Source: Morinoia aosen (Eukaryota; Arthropoda; Malacostraca; Amphipoda; Talitridae). Taken from it: a stretch of DNA of 64,000 nt. Positions 1-10,135 of the stretch are shown here, one piece after another (positions within the stretch are counted from its first letter, which is position 1; every line of letters starts with the position of its first letter). The stretch lies in NCBI GenBank assembly GCA_030386875.1, contig CM059575.1, positions 15,152,293 to 15,216,292 of the forward strand. Reading direction: 5' to 3'. The notes beneath the pieces were generated by a model. It was not told the DNA's origin. It worked only from the letters and a program-made list of their open reading frames with translations, and did not search any database. Made by a program: the position numbers and the translations under genes.

Positions 1-1915
1 CTGAAGTTCAGGATCCTCCTTCTGAGTTTTGGAAATATTACCAAAAGTGATTTCACCACTGGTTTGGACAGTATTTATGCGCGATAGGCAATCAGCGACA
101 GTATTGTCCAACCCTTTTATGAAGCGGATGTCAGTGGTAAACTGACTTATAAACGACAAGTGTCGAGCTTCCCTTGGGGAATGTCTTTCAGAAGGCATTT
201 TGATCGCTGAGGTCAGAGGTTTGTGATCTCTGTAGATCACGAACTCCCTCGCCTCTAGAGCATAGCGAAAGTGTCTCACAGACAAGTAGATAGCAAGAAG
301 TTCCCTACCGAACGCGCTATAAGCACGCTCAGTGGGCGACAGCTTTTTGGAAAAGAAAGCAAGAGGGGAGATGTTAGTACCTACTTGTTGTTGCAAAACA
401 GCACCTACGGCGGTACTGGATGCGTCCACAACGAGGCTGAAATCAGCATTAGCAATAGGGTAGGATAGTTCCGTCGCGGAAGCTAACTTGTGCTTTATTT
501 CCTCAAAAGCCTTGCGCGCTTCTTCTGTCCATTTTACCTCAATAGATTTTCCTTTTCGTTTCGGTTCGAGGAGGTCAGACAAGGGCGCTAAAGTTTGGGC
601 ACAGTTGCGTATGAAACGATGATAGAAGTTAACAGAACCTAGGAACCTTCTTAGTTCCTTCTGGGTCTGTGGAAGAGGAAAGTTTTTGATCACTTCTACT
701 TTGGAAGGCAAAGGTTTTAGACCTAGGCTAGAAATTTCATGACCTAAGTAAATCAGTGATGACTTTCCGAACTCACATTTCTCAGGATTTACGAGGAGTC
801 CATTGTCGGACAGTCTTTGAAAAACGACCCTAAGATGGTCTTTGTGCAACTCTGGGGTTGTGGATGCCACTAGGATGTCGTCTAGATAGACATAGGCGAA
901 AGTGAGATCAGAGAAAATTTCAGCCATGTGCCTTTGGAACGTCTGAGGAGCGTTCCTCAAGCCATATGGCATCTTGAGGAATTCAAAGAGACCAAACGGA
1001 GTGATTACCGCGGTCTTAGGAATCGCAGACTCATCCAAGGGGATTTGATGGAAGGCAGACTGTAGGTCTATCTTAGAGAAAATTTGTGCTCCCTCTAAAT
1101 TTGCACTGAAATCATGAAGGTAGGGAATAGGGTATCGATCAGGTAAAGTAACGGCGTTCAACCTGCGGAAATCCCCGCACGGTCTGAATTCACCGTTAGC
1201 CTTGGGTACTAGCAAAAGAGGACTAGCCCAAGGACTTTTGGAGGTGCGGATAATGCCACATTCTTGCATGCGCGCGAATTCTCTCTTGGCTAACGCCAAT
1301 CGATCAGGCGGCAGTCGCCTAGCACAGGAGAAAACTGGCGGACCTTGCGTCTCTATGAAGTGCTTTGTGCATGTTTGCATGTTATTAGAAGCTAAGTTAG
1401 GGTTTGTTAATGCTGGGAAATTTTTAAGTTCTTGTTCAAACATGCACTCCTCCTTGAAAGCAATCGAGAAGGAATGCAAGACATTTGCTCCAGTTATGCT
1501 ACCAGCGGGAATTGAGATCTGTGTCTCCTCGTCCCTAATTCTACGGTTTTTAACATCTACAATAATCCCATACTTCTCTAGGAAATCCGCGCCAATGATA
1601 GGCTCTTGGACTTCCGCGATTAAGAAGGTGAAAAGGAAGGATCGCCTCAATCCCCGGCTGCACTCTAATACTCTTTCACCGTAACAAGGAATTGGCGTGC
1701 CGTTCGCGGCGCGTAATGTCGCCAACAATGGGTTGTTTTTGTCTTTTGCCGTGGCTGGGATAATTGACACGCTTGAGCCAGTGTCGATGAGAAATCGATA
1801 TTTGGTAACGGGATCGAGAATAGTAAGGAGGCGAGTAGTCTGGGAATGAGGCAACGCAGTACTCGCTACTGTGCGTTGCTGTTGGCGTTTCCCGAAGTCA
1901 TTTCGGTATAACGCG
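1..1915 (-). pseudogene. pol: Gypsy pol region: protease, reverse transcriptase, RNase H (partial)
   Basis: On the minus strand, 1771-1785 encodes the retroviral-type aspartic protease signature D-T-G-S-S (in the context FLIDTGSSVSIIP). Reverse transcriptase follows: the catalytic Y-L-D-D box is at 878-889 in the context FAYVYLDDILVAS. RNase H sequence is at about 1-300, with the Gypsy-typical stretch YRDHKPLTSA followed by a D-C-L-S-R-I box near 80. The region ends at the window edge, so integrase cannot be seen. It belongs with the gag at 2082-2879 and the LTR at 3428-5453. Treated as a fossil pol; no host role is suggested by anything in the sequence. Confidence 0.85.
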
Positions 1916-2081
1916 GACAGTATCTAGAGGCACATTTGCGAGCTTGGTCACCAAATTTCATGTGGTACCAGCATAAATTGCTACTAGCATCACGAGAGCG
2001 CGACCTGAAGCGGCGGTCTTGATTTGACCTATCATAAGATCTACCTCTATCAAAGCGTTGAGGAGGAGGAAGAGGATAGTG

Positions 2082-2879
2082 TTAGTTGGAGGGATAGTCA
2101 TAAGGATAGTCGTAGGCGTTTTGGTGGCTTTGGAATCTCCCTGGGCCTTGCTGAATGTGAGCTACGCTCTGACCACTCTGACCTAACTGGCAATTCTGGA
2201 GAGCTTGCTTTATCTCAGCGATGTCTTGCTGCATCTTATCTATTATGGCTGAGGATTGATTCTGAGTATTTGCGGGGCTAAAATTTGCAGCAGCTGCATT
2301 AAGGGACGCAACTTGCGGTGCCTGTGGCGAATTAATGTTGCGCATCACCGTCTCGGTGGACTCCGCCAGCTTTTCCAGCGTTTGATCGGGGCCTGCTAGC
2401 GATAGAAATGGACGTACATTCGGAGGAAGCTTAGTCATGAAAACTTCTTTCAGAAATCCCTCAGCTACGGCAACACCCGTAGCGAGTTTTCGCAGCTCTT
2501 TCACTAGCGAAGTGGGAGAGAAAGAGCTAGAGACAGAAGGAATAGCTGAGGCGTCTACCAAACTACGAAATTTGTCCGCATCGGACATCTGCAACTTCTG
2601 CAGAATCTTTTTTTTTAAGGTGCCGTACGGATCAACGGCGGGAGGGCTTTCGAGCAATTGATTTGAATCATTCAACAATTTTGTGGGGGCTGCGGAAACA
2701 AGGGCGTAGAATTGGTCAGTGTTATTAGTGACCTTATGATACCTAAACATCGCCTCACACTGTTGAAACCAGGTGTGGGCGTCCTCCGGAATGAAGGGAG
2801 GGAGCCTAATGGGTTTTGTGGAGGCTCGATCTTCATTATCTGATTCAGTCATGCTAGTAATCTCTTTGGGGATGCGCAA
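2082..2879 (-). CDS. gag: Gypsy gag polyprotein
   Basis: A 265-residue minus-strand frame beginning MRIPKEITSMTESDNEDRAS. Residues about 25-60 carry the PPFIPEDAHTWFQQCEAMFR stretch typical of the capsid N-terminus of arthropod Gypsy elements, and residues 100-190 match the helical capsid region with the RPFLSLAG segment. The C-terminal half is Gln/Asn-rich and ends in Tyr-Pro repeats. A CCHC-like knuckle (C-W-Y-H-M-K-F-G-D) lies just downstream at about 1935-1990 and belongs to the end of gag in such elements. The start is chosen at the first ATG after the leader; a second ATG (TMTES) nine codons on is an alternative start. Confidence 0.8.
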   Translation of the reverse strand: MRIPKEITSMTESDNEDRASTKPIRLPPFIPEDAHTWFQQCEAMFRYHKVTNNTDQFYALVSAAPTKLLNDSNQLLESPPAVDPYGTLKKKILQKLQMSDADKFRSLVDASAIPSVSSSFSPTSLVKELRKLATGVAVAEGFLKEVFMTKLPPNVRPFLSLAGPDQTLEKLAESTETVMRNINSPQAPQVASLNAAAANFSPANTQNQSSAIIDKMQQDIAEIKQALQNCQLGQSGQSVAHIQQGPGRFQSHQNAYDYPYDYPSN

Positions 2880-3416
2880 TTAAGATATCAGTGCCTATGA
2901 CTTGGAATTAAGTGGCAAGGGATTGCGTTATTTCTTTACCTACTCAATCATTCAAATTAAGTTGAAACAGAAATATGAAATTGGAAACGAGAAAAAATTA
3001 TGCGGTATGCGGCAATTTTTGCGTAGGCACAAAAAAAAGCAGGTGAGAAAAAAAAAATTATTTTCCTACCTACTCAATCAATCCTTAACGTTGAAAAAAA
3101 ACGGAAAGAGAGAGAATGGAAGCGAAGATTTTTACGGTAGTCAGAAATAAATGCACAGCACGGAAATAGGAGAAAAATATTTTTCCCACCTACTGAGGCA
3201 CGAAAACAAACAAAGACAGGAAAACAGCATAAAAATTTTTAGAGCTGCTCAGAGAAAGATTAGCACAGTGACATCTATAGAAAATTCTCAAAGACTACGA
3301 CATGGGAAATTTATCACTACAATGACATGCCAAATATATCCTCTCACAATCTCTCAAACCTTATCGAGTTGAATTGTTTTTAAGTTTTTTTAAGAAAGTT
3401 TTGGGTTATTTTAACT
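2880..3416 (-). repeat. Gypsy family-1 untranslated leader with degenerate ~130-bp repeats
   Basis: Between primer site and gag there is a 0.54 kb purine-rich (on the plus strand) leader with no credible frame. It contains three loose tandem copies of a unit of about 125-135 bp, each marked by ACCTACTCAATC-like sequence (near 2937, 3065 and 3188), followed by an A/T-run. The right-hand family-1 copy at 63460-64000 has the same three-unit structure in the opposite orientation, so the repeats belong to the element and are not local slippage. Short open frames here on both strands are a consequence of the A-runs. Confidence 0.7.
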
Positions 3417-3426
3417 GGGGTCACCA
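3417..3426 (-). other. Primer-binding site, tRNA-Trp type
   Basis: The minus strand reads TGGTGACCCC directly after the LTR end (one base spacer). This is complementary to the 3' end of tRNA-Trp (GGGGTCA plus CCA), the primer also used by Rous sarcoma virus. The equivalent position in copy E (63447) instead matches tRNA-Gly. Confidence 0.75.
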
Positions 3427-3427
3427 G

Positions 3428-5453
3428 TGTGTAGGTCTGATTGTCCGCTGGGGTGAATTGACAGGCAAAGGCTACAACATCTCTCGACAAGTAAATTTGA
3501 GCGACTATAAGAGGGATAATGAATGACAATTTTTTGTTAACTCAGCTTTTTCCTGCCGTGTAGTTTATTGAAGGAAAACCAAGGAGAACTGGCTTGGATC
3601 TTGATCTCGGAGAGCTTGTCTAGGTGGGCAATCCGTGCCGGAGAGCCAGGCTGGCGTTGGCGAAGGCCGTCACGCGATGGAGTAGGCAGGGTGAGTGAGT
3701 TGTATTTGGGAACTTGAATTAGGCAATTTGAGATAATTGAGCGAGGGTCAATGACGTAGCTCAGGTAGAACTAATGACTCAAAATAAGGTGAGGTGTGAG
3801 TGAGCAAGTTAAATCCGGCTCATGTGAGCAGAAGCAAGTCGGCACATTAGCACATTAGCACATTAGCAGGAGCAAGTTAAGTTACTGCTCATATTAGCAT
3901 AGCATACTAGGATACTAGTAAGCCCAGGGAGATTATTAACTGTGAGTGTGTTGTGTTGTGATGACGTGGAGGTCCTGCAAGGAGTCCAACACACTGGATG
4001 AGCAGTCCAAGGAGACATCAAGGAAATTTCACACTGAAGTTATCCCAAAGTACATGATAAAACTCCCATAAAGTAGATCCCTCCGAGAAAAATCCTAAAG
4101 ATCCAACATCAGCTAAGTTAAGGAAGGATAGGAAAAAATCAATTAAGAGATTCTGATACAAATGCTCTTGCTTTAAATGCAAGGCATGAAATTTAAGAAT
4201 TTAGTAATTAAGGAAATGCTTAACATGAAGATTTAAGCTTCTTGATGTACTCTAGAAAATCTCCATAACGGTACAAGAATACAGAGAAAAGGAATTCCTA
4301 AAGTTCATTTATAAATTCTACTGAAATTTACTGATAAATATCGTTTGCAATAACGAAGGGATAAAAGGAATATATATATCCCCAATGATAAAGGAAAAAG
4401 AAACCTAAGCGTTGATTTCACAGACGGAAAATACGCGAAGAAAAAAAAACGAAAGCATGAAAATTCCGTGCGGCGATTTAGCCGGGCGGCTTTACACGTC
4501 GGCCTCAGCCAAGCCGCCAGCAATTTGCACACACTCAAGATAGGCAGATGGTAGTGGGTGTTTGTCACAAGAATGCGATGAGTTAAATTAAATTTTATTG
4601 AAATGTTTTATATTGAAATAAGTGCGGTTACGTAAAGGTTTCAAAGAGTATGGAATTAAGAAATGAAATTCCAAAACTTAGCAAGCATAGACATGAATAC
4701 TTTTCGTAATTTAAAACTACTGCAAGTCGGTTTGTAAAAAAAAGAATAAATGCTACTATAACACATGCCTATAGTGAATTATAGTCACGGAGTAGTGACA
4801 AGAGACGACGGTGTGATGTTCCGCCATTACACAAAGACGCTATCGACAACGAACGCCGGCAATTCAGCCGCGTTCGTTCCGAGTATCGAATCATGAATGG
4901 AAACTGCAGGTATATACTATTGTAGTAAAGAAAGGAACGAACATGATTATGTTTTGATAATAAAATCATGACACGGAAATGCAATGCACATCTGACGCAA
5001 AATTTTACGCTAAGTCATGTTGAGAAAAAAAACAAAACACTGAATGAAAACATGCTACATCACAATTCCTACGCATAACTACGTATCCAAATAACACTGC
5101 ACTGTCAACTATTAATACTCACTGAACACGAAGAAAGAACACGATTATTTTCTAACACTGATTACTCACGAGAAAAGTGCTGTGAGCGAGCTAGGCAACC
5201 GCCAAAGTAAGAGTGCTCTTTTTGAAACAGAGACGCGCCTTGCGCAGTATTGCCACCAGAGGGCTTCTCTCTCGAAAAATGTCAATTGTTATTTTATCGT
5301 CTCATGTATTTACACAAAAACTTCAATGATTACGAATTAGAAGTAGAAAATAATTAATAATAAATTAGAGTAAGATTTTTAATGCTACTAATTAATTTAT
5401 TTAAGTGCGAATGGCAAATTTCTAATTTTTACGCTTATGTAGCGGTATGCTAC
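3428..5453 (-). repeat. 5' LTR of Gypsy family 1, copy A
   Basis: On the minus strand the LTR starts TGTAGCATACCGCTACATA at 5453 and ends CTACACA at 3428, about 2.03 kb. Limits come from alignment by eye with the other four copies, from the TG...CA ends and from the primer site that follows. Long stretches near 4300-4560 and 4770-5250 are nearly the same as 60180-60470 and 60660-61180. No coding capacity. Open frames inside (for example 4305-4568) are incidental, because they also occur, broken, in the other copies. Confidence 0.85.
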
Positions 5454-6572
5454 ATGTGTGTGCTTAGGCTGTTCTACGGGTAACTATATAATTGATACGT
5501 AACTTGTAAATAATATTGTGTGTGTAATATTAAGTAGGTTATCTCAAATTACCAACTGTGTTAAGTTGGATTTAGGATCTTTTCCAAGAAGCAATTCCTA
5601 AGATGAAGTTTCAGAATTTGACCAAACATAACCGGCTGGACTAGCCAGAAATTTATACTTTTTAGGATGCATACTAGTAACCTAGTCACTGTCATTGTGT
5701 CAATTTTTGGTTGGTATTTTGTGCATGTGTTTTCCAGCTTCCGATTAATCTTGTGTCTCAAGTGTTGTATTTTTAATCAAGTTAGGTTGTGAAGCAATCA
5801 TAAATCAATTTAATTCTTACAGCTGTATTTTTCTTAATGATGTTAGGCTTTGCATCAATTATTTTTCAATCTTTACAGCTGTATTTTTCTTAATGATGTT
5901 AGGCTTTGCATCAATTATTCTTAATCTTTACAGCTGTATTTTTCTTAATGATGTTAGGCTTTGCATCAATTATTTTTCAATCTTTACAGCTGTATTTTTC
6001 TTAATGATGTTAGGCTTTGCATCAATTATTTTTAATCTTGACAGCTGTATTCTTCTTAATGAAGTTAGGCTTTGCATCATTATAAATTATATCATTTCCC
6101 ACAGCTGCATTTTTAATTAAATTAGGTTATTGAATCAATTAAAAAAACTTTTGTAATTGTCCATTGCTACAATATTAATTAAGTTAGGATTTGAATCATG
6201 TACAAATATTTTATAGTTTTTCAGTCAACGTTAAGCTCACTTCAAGTCAATTCACATAAATAATTGTTCTTTAGTCGTGCTCAGAACTATTCCACTACCT
6301 AATAGCGTGTGACAACGCATAGTAACGGAAGATTTGTATTTCTAACATAATCACTGTAGTAACCATTTTTAACTATTGATTTTGGTAGGCTAATTTTGTG
6401 TCTAATAATGTTAGTAACTAGTAGGTACCTGATTCAGCTAAATTAGGGTGATTGTGATTACCTCTGAGAAATCTCTGAATAATCTAAATTCCAAACTCCT
6501 AGAAATTTTTAATCCAGAAATCATCTAAGTCTCTGGTTTGGGGTTAATTTTAGTTTAACCGGCAATTGCTTG
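5454..6572. other. Unassigned AT-rich stretch, host of the Copia insertion
   Basis: No gene is visible. The stretch lies between the start of the Gypsy LTR and the Copia element, and continues beyond Copia at 13497. It holds a minisatellite (5764-6210). Because the continuation runs into an LTR end and primer site at 14983, this stretch may be the U3 end of a long, old family-2-like LTR, but I see no direct sequence match to the start of the family-2 LTRs at 30.6-36.2 kb, so that assignment is only inference. Confidence 0.4.
5764..6120. repeat. Minisatellite, 55-56 bp unit
   Basis: Units start with AGCTGTATTTTTCTTAATGA at 5821, 5877, 5932, 5988 and 6043, that is every 55 or 56 bases, followed by GTTAGGCTTTGCATCAATTA. 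The four central units are almost the same; degenerate units extend on both sides (from about 5764, and on towards 6210). The frame open at 5893-6120 is only the repeat read through. Confidence 0.9.
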
Positions 6573-6848
6573 TGTTGAGATCCAACTTCGGTATATATAT
6601 TTATTATTATATATGAGTTGTCGCAGTCGCCCATTAAATTGCTTCCGTCCCGTTTTCTATGTTCATGTGTTAACCGCCTTTGTAGAGCGATCGAGCTCCT
6701 TCTTCTTGTTCTCGCCGCCGTGCTCGACGGACGTACAGTACATGTAGTTCCTAGATTACCTACTGTGTTTCTATACCCCACACTCATACTTATAATAGTT
6801 GTCGTACTCCATTATTCCAAGATGGAAAGAGGCCTCTCTGGTCTAACA
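6573..6848 (+). repeat. Copia 5' LTR
   Basis: TGTTGAGATCC at the left end and CTAACA at the right end form the short inverted LTR termini. It includes the AT-rich segment TATATATATTTATTATTATA near 6592, a plausible promoter region. The gag start codon (6822) lies inside this LTR. Confidence 0.95.
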
Positions 6849-9800
6849 GGTTATGGGCCCAGTAACCTAACTTTTGATGGCAATGACGAAAGGTATGAGT
6901 TGTGGGAAGTGAAATTTCGGGCCTACCTAGACTTGAAATCGTTGGGTGCCGTCCTCGAGGGCGAAGAATCAAGTCTGGATGTTGAGAAGAATAAGAAAGT
7001 TTTCTCCGAGCTTGTGCAAAGGCTCGATGATAAAAGTCTCTCGTTGATTATCAGAGACGCCTATGGAGATGGAAGAAAATCCATGAAGATTCTGCGTGAT
7101 CATTACCTCGGCAGCAGTAAACCGAGAATTATTTCTCTGTATTGCGAGTTGGCTGCGCTGAAGATGAAAAATGGCGAGACGGTAACCGACTACTTGCTGC
7201 GGGCAGAGACAACTGCATCCTACCTGAAGAAAGCCGGCGAGAGTATCAGCGATGGACTGATAATCGCCATGATTATCAGGGGATTGCCAGCTGTTTACAA
7301 CGCGTTTTCTACCGTCATCACGCAAATTGACAGTAAAGAAATGGACTTCATGAAATTCAAATCGGCTCTCAAGAGTGAAGAGGAAACAAAGAAGACCCGA
7401 CAAGGCTACAGTGAAAGTGAAGAAAGAATTATGAAAGTGAAGGATTCTAAAATTACTTGTTACTTATGTGGTAAGTCAGGTCACAAGAAATATGAGTGTA
7501 AAAGTCACAGTGCAAAGAAAAATCGGTGGTGTTCAATTTGTAAAAGTGCATCTCATGATACTAATTTTTGCAGAAAGAGAGATACCGCAAAAGCGATGGC
7601 TACTGATAGCAAAGATGTGAAAAGCTCTTTTTGTTTTAGAGTATCAACAGACTCAGAAAGTGCTTCTGTTGTAGACAGTGCAAAGTTACTGGTGGATTGT
7701 GGAGCTACTGCTCACATTATTTGTGATAAATCTAAGTTTGTATCTTTAGATGAAAGTTTTGACCCTAGGAATCATTTCATTGAATTAGCAGATGGTTCTA
7801 GGATGAACAATATTGTAGAGTGTAAAGGTGATGCGAGAATTACCCTGACTGACGCCAAAAATAGGAAACACAATGTTCTTTTAAAAAATGTTCTTTGTAT
7901 TCCTAGTTTTAAGCAGAATATTTTCTCTGTCCAGGCTGCTATTGATCAGGGTGCATCATTTAATTTCAGTCAAAACGCCTCAAAGTTGTTTGCTTCAGAT
8001 GGGAATGCGTTTAGTATTAAAAAATGTGGCAAGCTGTATTATTTAAATTCTGTAAGCTCTGTTGATTCTATTAATGCTGTTGGTGAACACACTCTGGAGG
8101 AGTGGCACAATATTCTTGGGCATTGTAATGTAAGAGATGTGTTGAGCCTAGAAGGTATTACTAAAGGAATGAAAATTACCAACAAGCATAATTTCGATTG
8201 TGAGATCTGTGTCCAGGGTAAAATGTGTCAATATAGGAGCAGAGACCCTGATGAAAAGTCAAGAAAACCTTTAGAGCTAGTCCATAGTGACCTAGCTGGA
8301 CCTATAAGCCCTACTTCTTTTGAGAATTCCATGTATGTCATGTCTTTTGTGGATGACTTTTCAGGCCTCATTTTTGTGTATTTCCTCAAAAGGAAAAGTG
8401 ACACTGTTGGGGCATTTAAAAAATTCTTGGCTGATTCTACCCCATTTGGCTCTGTTAAACGTTTAAGAACAGATAACGGCACCGAGTATTCCTCAAACTT
8501 GTTCAAAGCTGTTGTCACGGAGAACAAAATAAAGCATGAATTTTCAGCTCCGTTCTCTCCCCATCAGAATGGGACTGCTGAGAGATCTTGGAGATCATTG
8601 TTTGAGATGGCTAGGTGTTTGTTGCTGCATGCAAATTTGCCAAAAGAATTGTGGAATCATGCTGTAAGAACAGCTGCTTACATTAGAAATAGGTGTTTCA
8701 ACAAAAGGACAGGCAAAACTCCTTTTGAGATGTTCACGGGAAAGAAACCTGACCTTTCCAATATGCACATTTTTGGATCAAAATGTTTTGCCGTGGTTCA
8801 AGACCCAGGAAAGCTTGACCCTAGGTCAGAGCAGGGTACTTTTCTGGGATATGACCCGTGCAGCCCTGCTTACATGATTTATTTCCCTGAAACTTGTCAA
8901 ATAAAAAGAGTCAGATGTGTCACATTCTGTGATAAAATTTCTAGAAATGTGGTGGGTGAGGATGAGTTCATTGCTGTAGATAACCCTGCTGAGCTGAAAC
9001 AAAGTGAGAAGGCTGACAAGGCTGAGGCTGAGTTGAAACCTGGGACTGTTCCAGAAGTGATTCAAAATGAAACTCATTCAGATGCAGAGCCCACTAGAAG
9101 ATTTCCTTTGAGAGAAAAGAAGCCCCCAGCTTATTTAAAAGACTATGTTGATCCAGATGAATTGGATATCACTAATAATTTTGTTGATTATTGCTACAGA
9201 GTGAGCAGTATCCCTAAGTCTTACTCTGATGCAATTTCATCCCCAGATTCTGTTGAGTGGAAACAGGCAATGACCACTGAGATAGCTGCACTAGCCGATA
9301 ATGAGACGTACGAACTTGTTGAAAAGCCAAAAGATAGATCTGTTATTGGGGGACGATGGGTCTATAGTGTTAAATCAGGACCCAATGACCAGGAAACTTT
9401 CAAAGCTCGTTATGTAGCCAAGGGATATTCCCAAGTAGCTGATGTCGATTTCAAAGAAACTTTTTCTCCTACAGCACGTCTAACTTCTGTTAGAATGCTG
9501 ATGGATATTGCTGTGCAAAAGTCGTACATTGTGCACCAGATGGACGTGTGCACTGCTTATCTTCATGCAAAAATTGACTGTGATGTTTTTGTAGAACAGC
9601 CTGAGGGATTTGTTGAACTTGACAAAAATGGAGAGAAGTTAGTCTGCAAACTCAAAAAATCTTTGTATGGCTTAAAGCAAAGTGGCCGTAACTGGAACAA
9701 CCTTTTGCATCATTTTCTTGTTGAACAAAATTTTGTTCAATCTCTCAGTGATACTTGTGTCTATGTGAGGGAAAGCGACTCTGGAAAAGTGATTATCATT

Positions 9801-10135
9801 GTATGGGTTGATGATTTAATTTTGGCCTCTTCTAACGCTGTTGTATTGAGTGAAGTAAAGTGTTCGTTGTCAAATAAATTCAAAATGAAAGATCTTGGAC
9901 AAATTTCATGTTTTCTAGGCATTGAATTTGAAGTGAAGCATGACTCAATTGAGATGAAACAGTCAAAGTATGTTGAGAAAATTTTGTCAAAATTTAGAAT
10001 GTCTGATTGTAAGCCTAAGTCTATTCCATGTGATCCCAGTGCCAACATGCTTGATGTAAGCTCTGATTCTAGGAATTTGTGCGATCCAAAACTGTTCCGT
10101 GAGATAGTTGGCAGCCTGATCTACTTGATGACTTG
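6822..10135 (+). CDS. gag-pol: Copia gag-pol, from gag to late reverse transcriptase
   Basis: A single long frame. Gag: MERGLSGLTGYGPSNLTF at the start, then the helical gag region, then two zinc knuckles (CYLCGKSGHKKYEC near 7459 and CSICKSASHDTNFC near 7535). Protease: LLVDCGATAHI near 7689, with D-C-G-A in place of the usual D-S-G-A. Integrase: zinc-binding H...H...C..C around 8100-8230, then the D, D and E catalytic blocks (HSDLAGPIS, RTDNGTEYS, HQNGTAERS). RT: KARYVAKGYSQ, QMDVCTAYLHAKI, YGLKQSGRNW and the W-V-D-D box near 9805. Start: the first ATG in a good position is 6822, inside the LTR; the frame stays open further up to 6618. The coding sequence is cut at 10136 by an inserted LTR. 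Confidence 0.9.
6849..6862 (+). other. Copia primer-binding site (internal initiator tRNA-Met)
   Basis: GGTTATGGGCCCAG directly abuts the 5' LTR. The same sequence primes Drosophila copia, where it pairs with an internal part of a half-molecule of initiator tRNA-Met rather than with a 3' CCA end. This is a strong family marker, and it fixes the LTR boundary. Confidence 0.9.

Larger units (their letters stand above)
1..5453 (-). mobile_element. Ty3/Gypsy LTR retrotransposon, 5' part (family 1, copy A)
   Basis: Read leftward from an LTR at 3428-5453, this element shows a primer-binding site, an untranslated leader, gag, a zinc knuckle, protease, reverse transcriptase and the start of RNase H before it leaves the window at position 1. 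The order gag-PR-RT-RNaseH and the motif set are those of Ty3/Gypsy elements. The integrase and 3' LTR must lie outside. Four further copies of its LTR are in the window (15927-19208, 43154-50229, 59120-61189, 61190-63446), and the last also has the same leader, which ties LTR and coding region together as one family. It is a fossil copy; the reading frames are not fully open but only a few breaks are apparent. Confidence 0.9.

Noticed and set aside
4305-4568. An 87-codon minus-strand frame with a similar one at 60086-60448
   Set aside because: Both are in family-1 LTRs; the other LTR copies do not keep the frame open.
5893-6120. A 75-codon repetitive frame
   Set aside because: Read-through of the 55-bp minisatellite.
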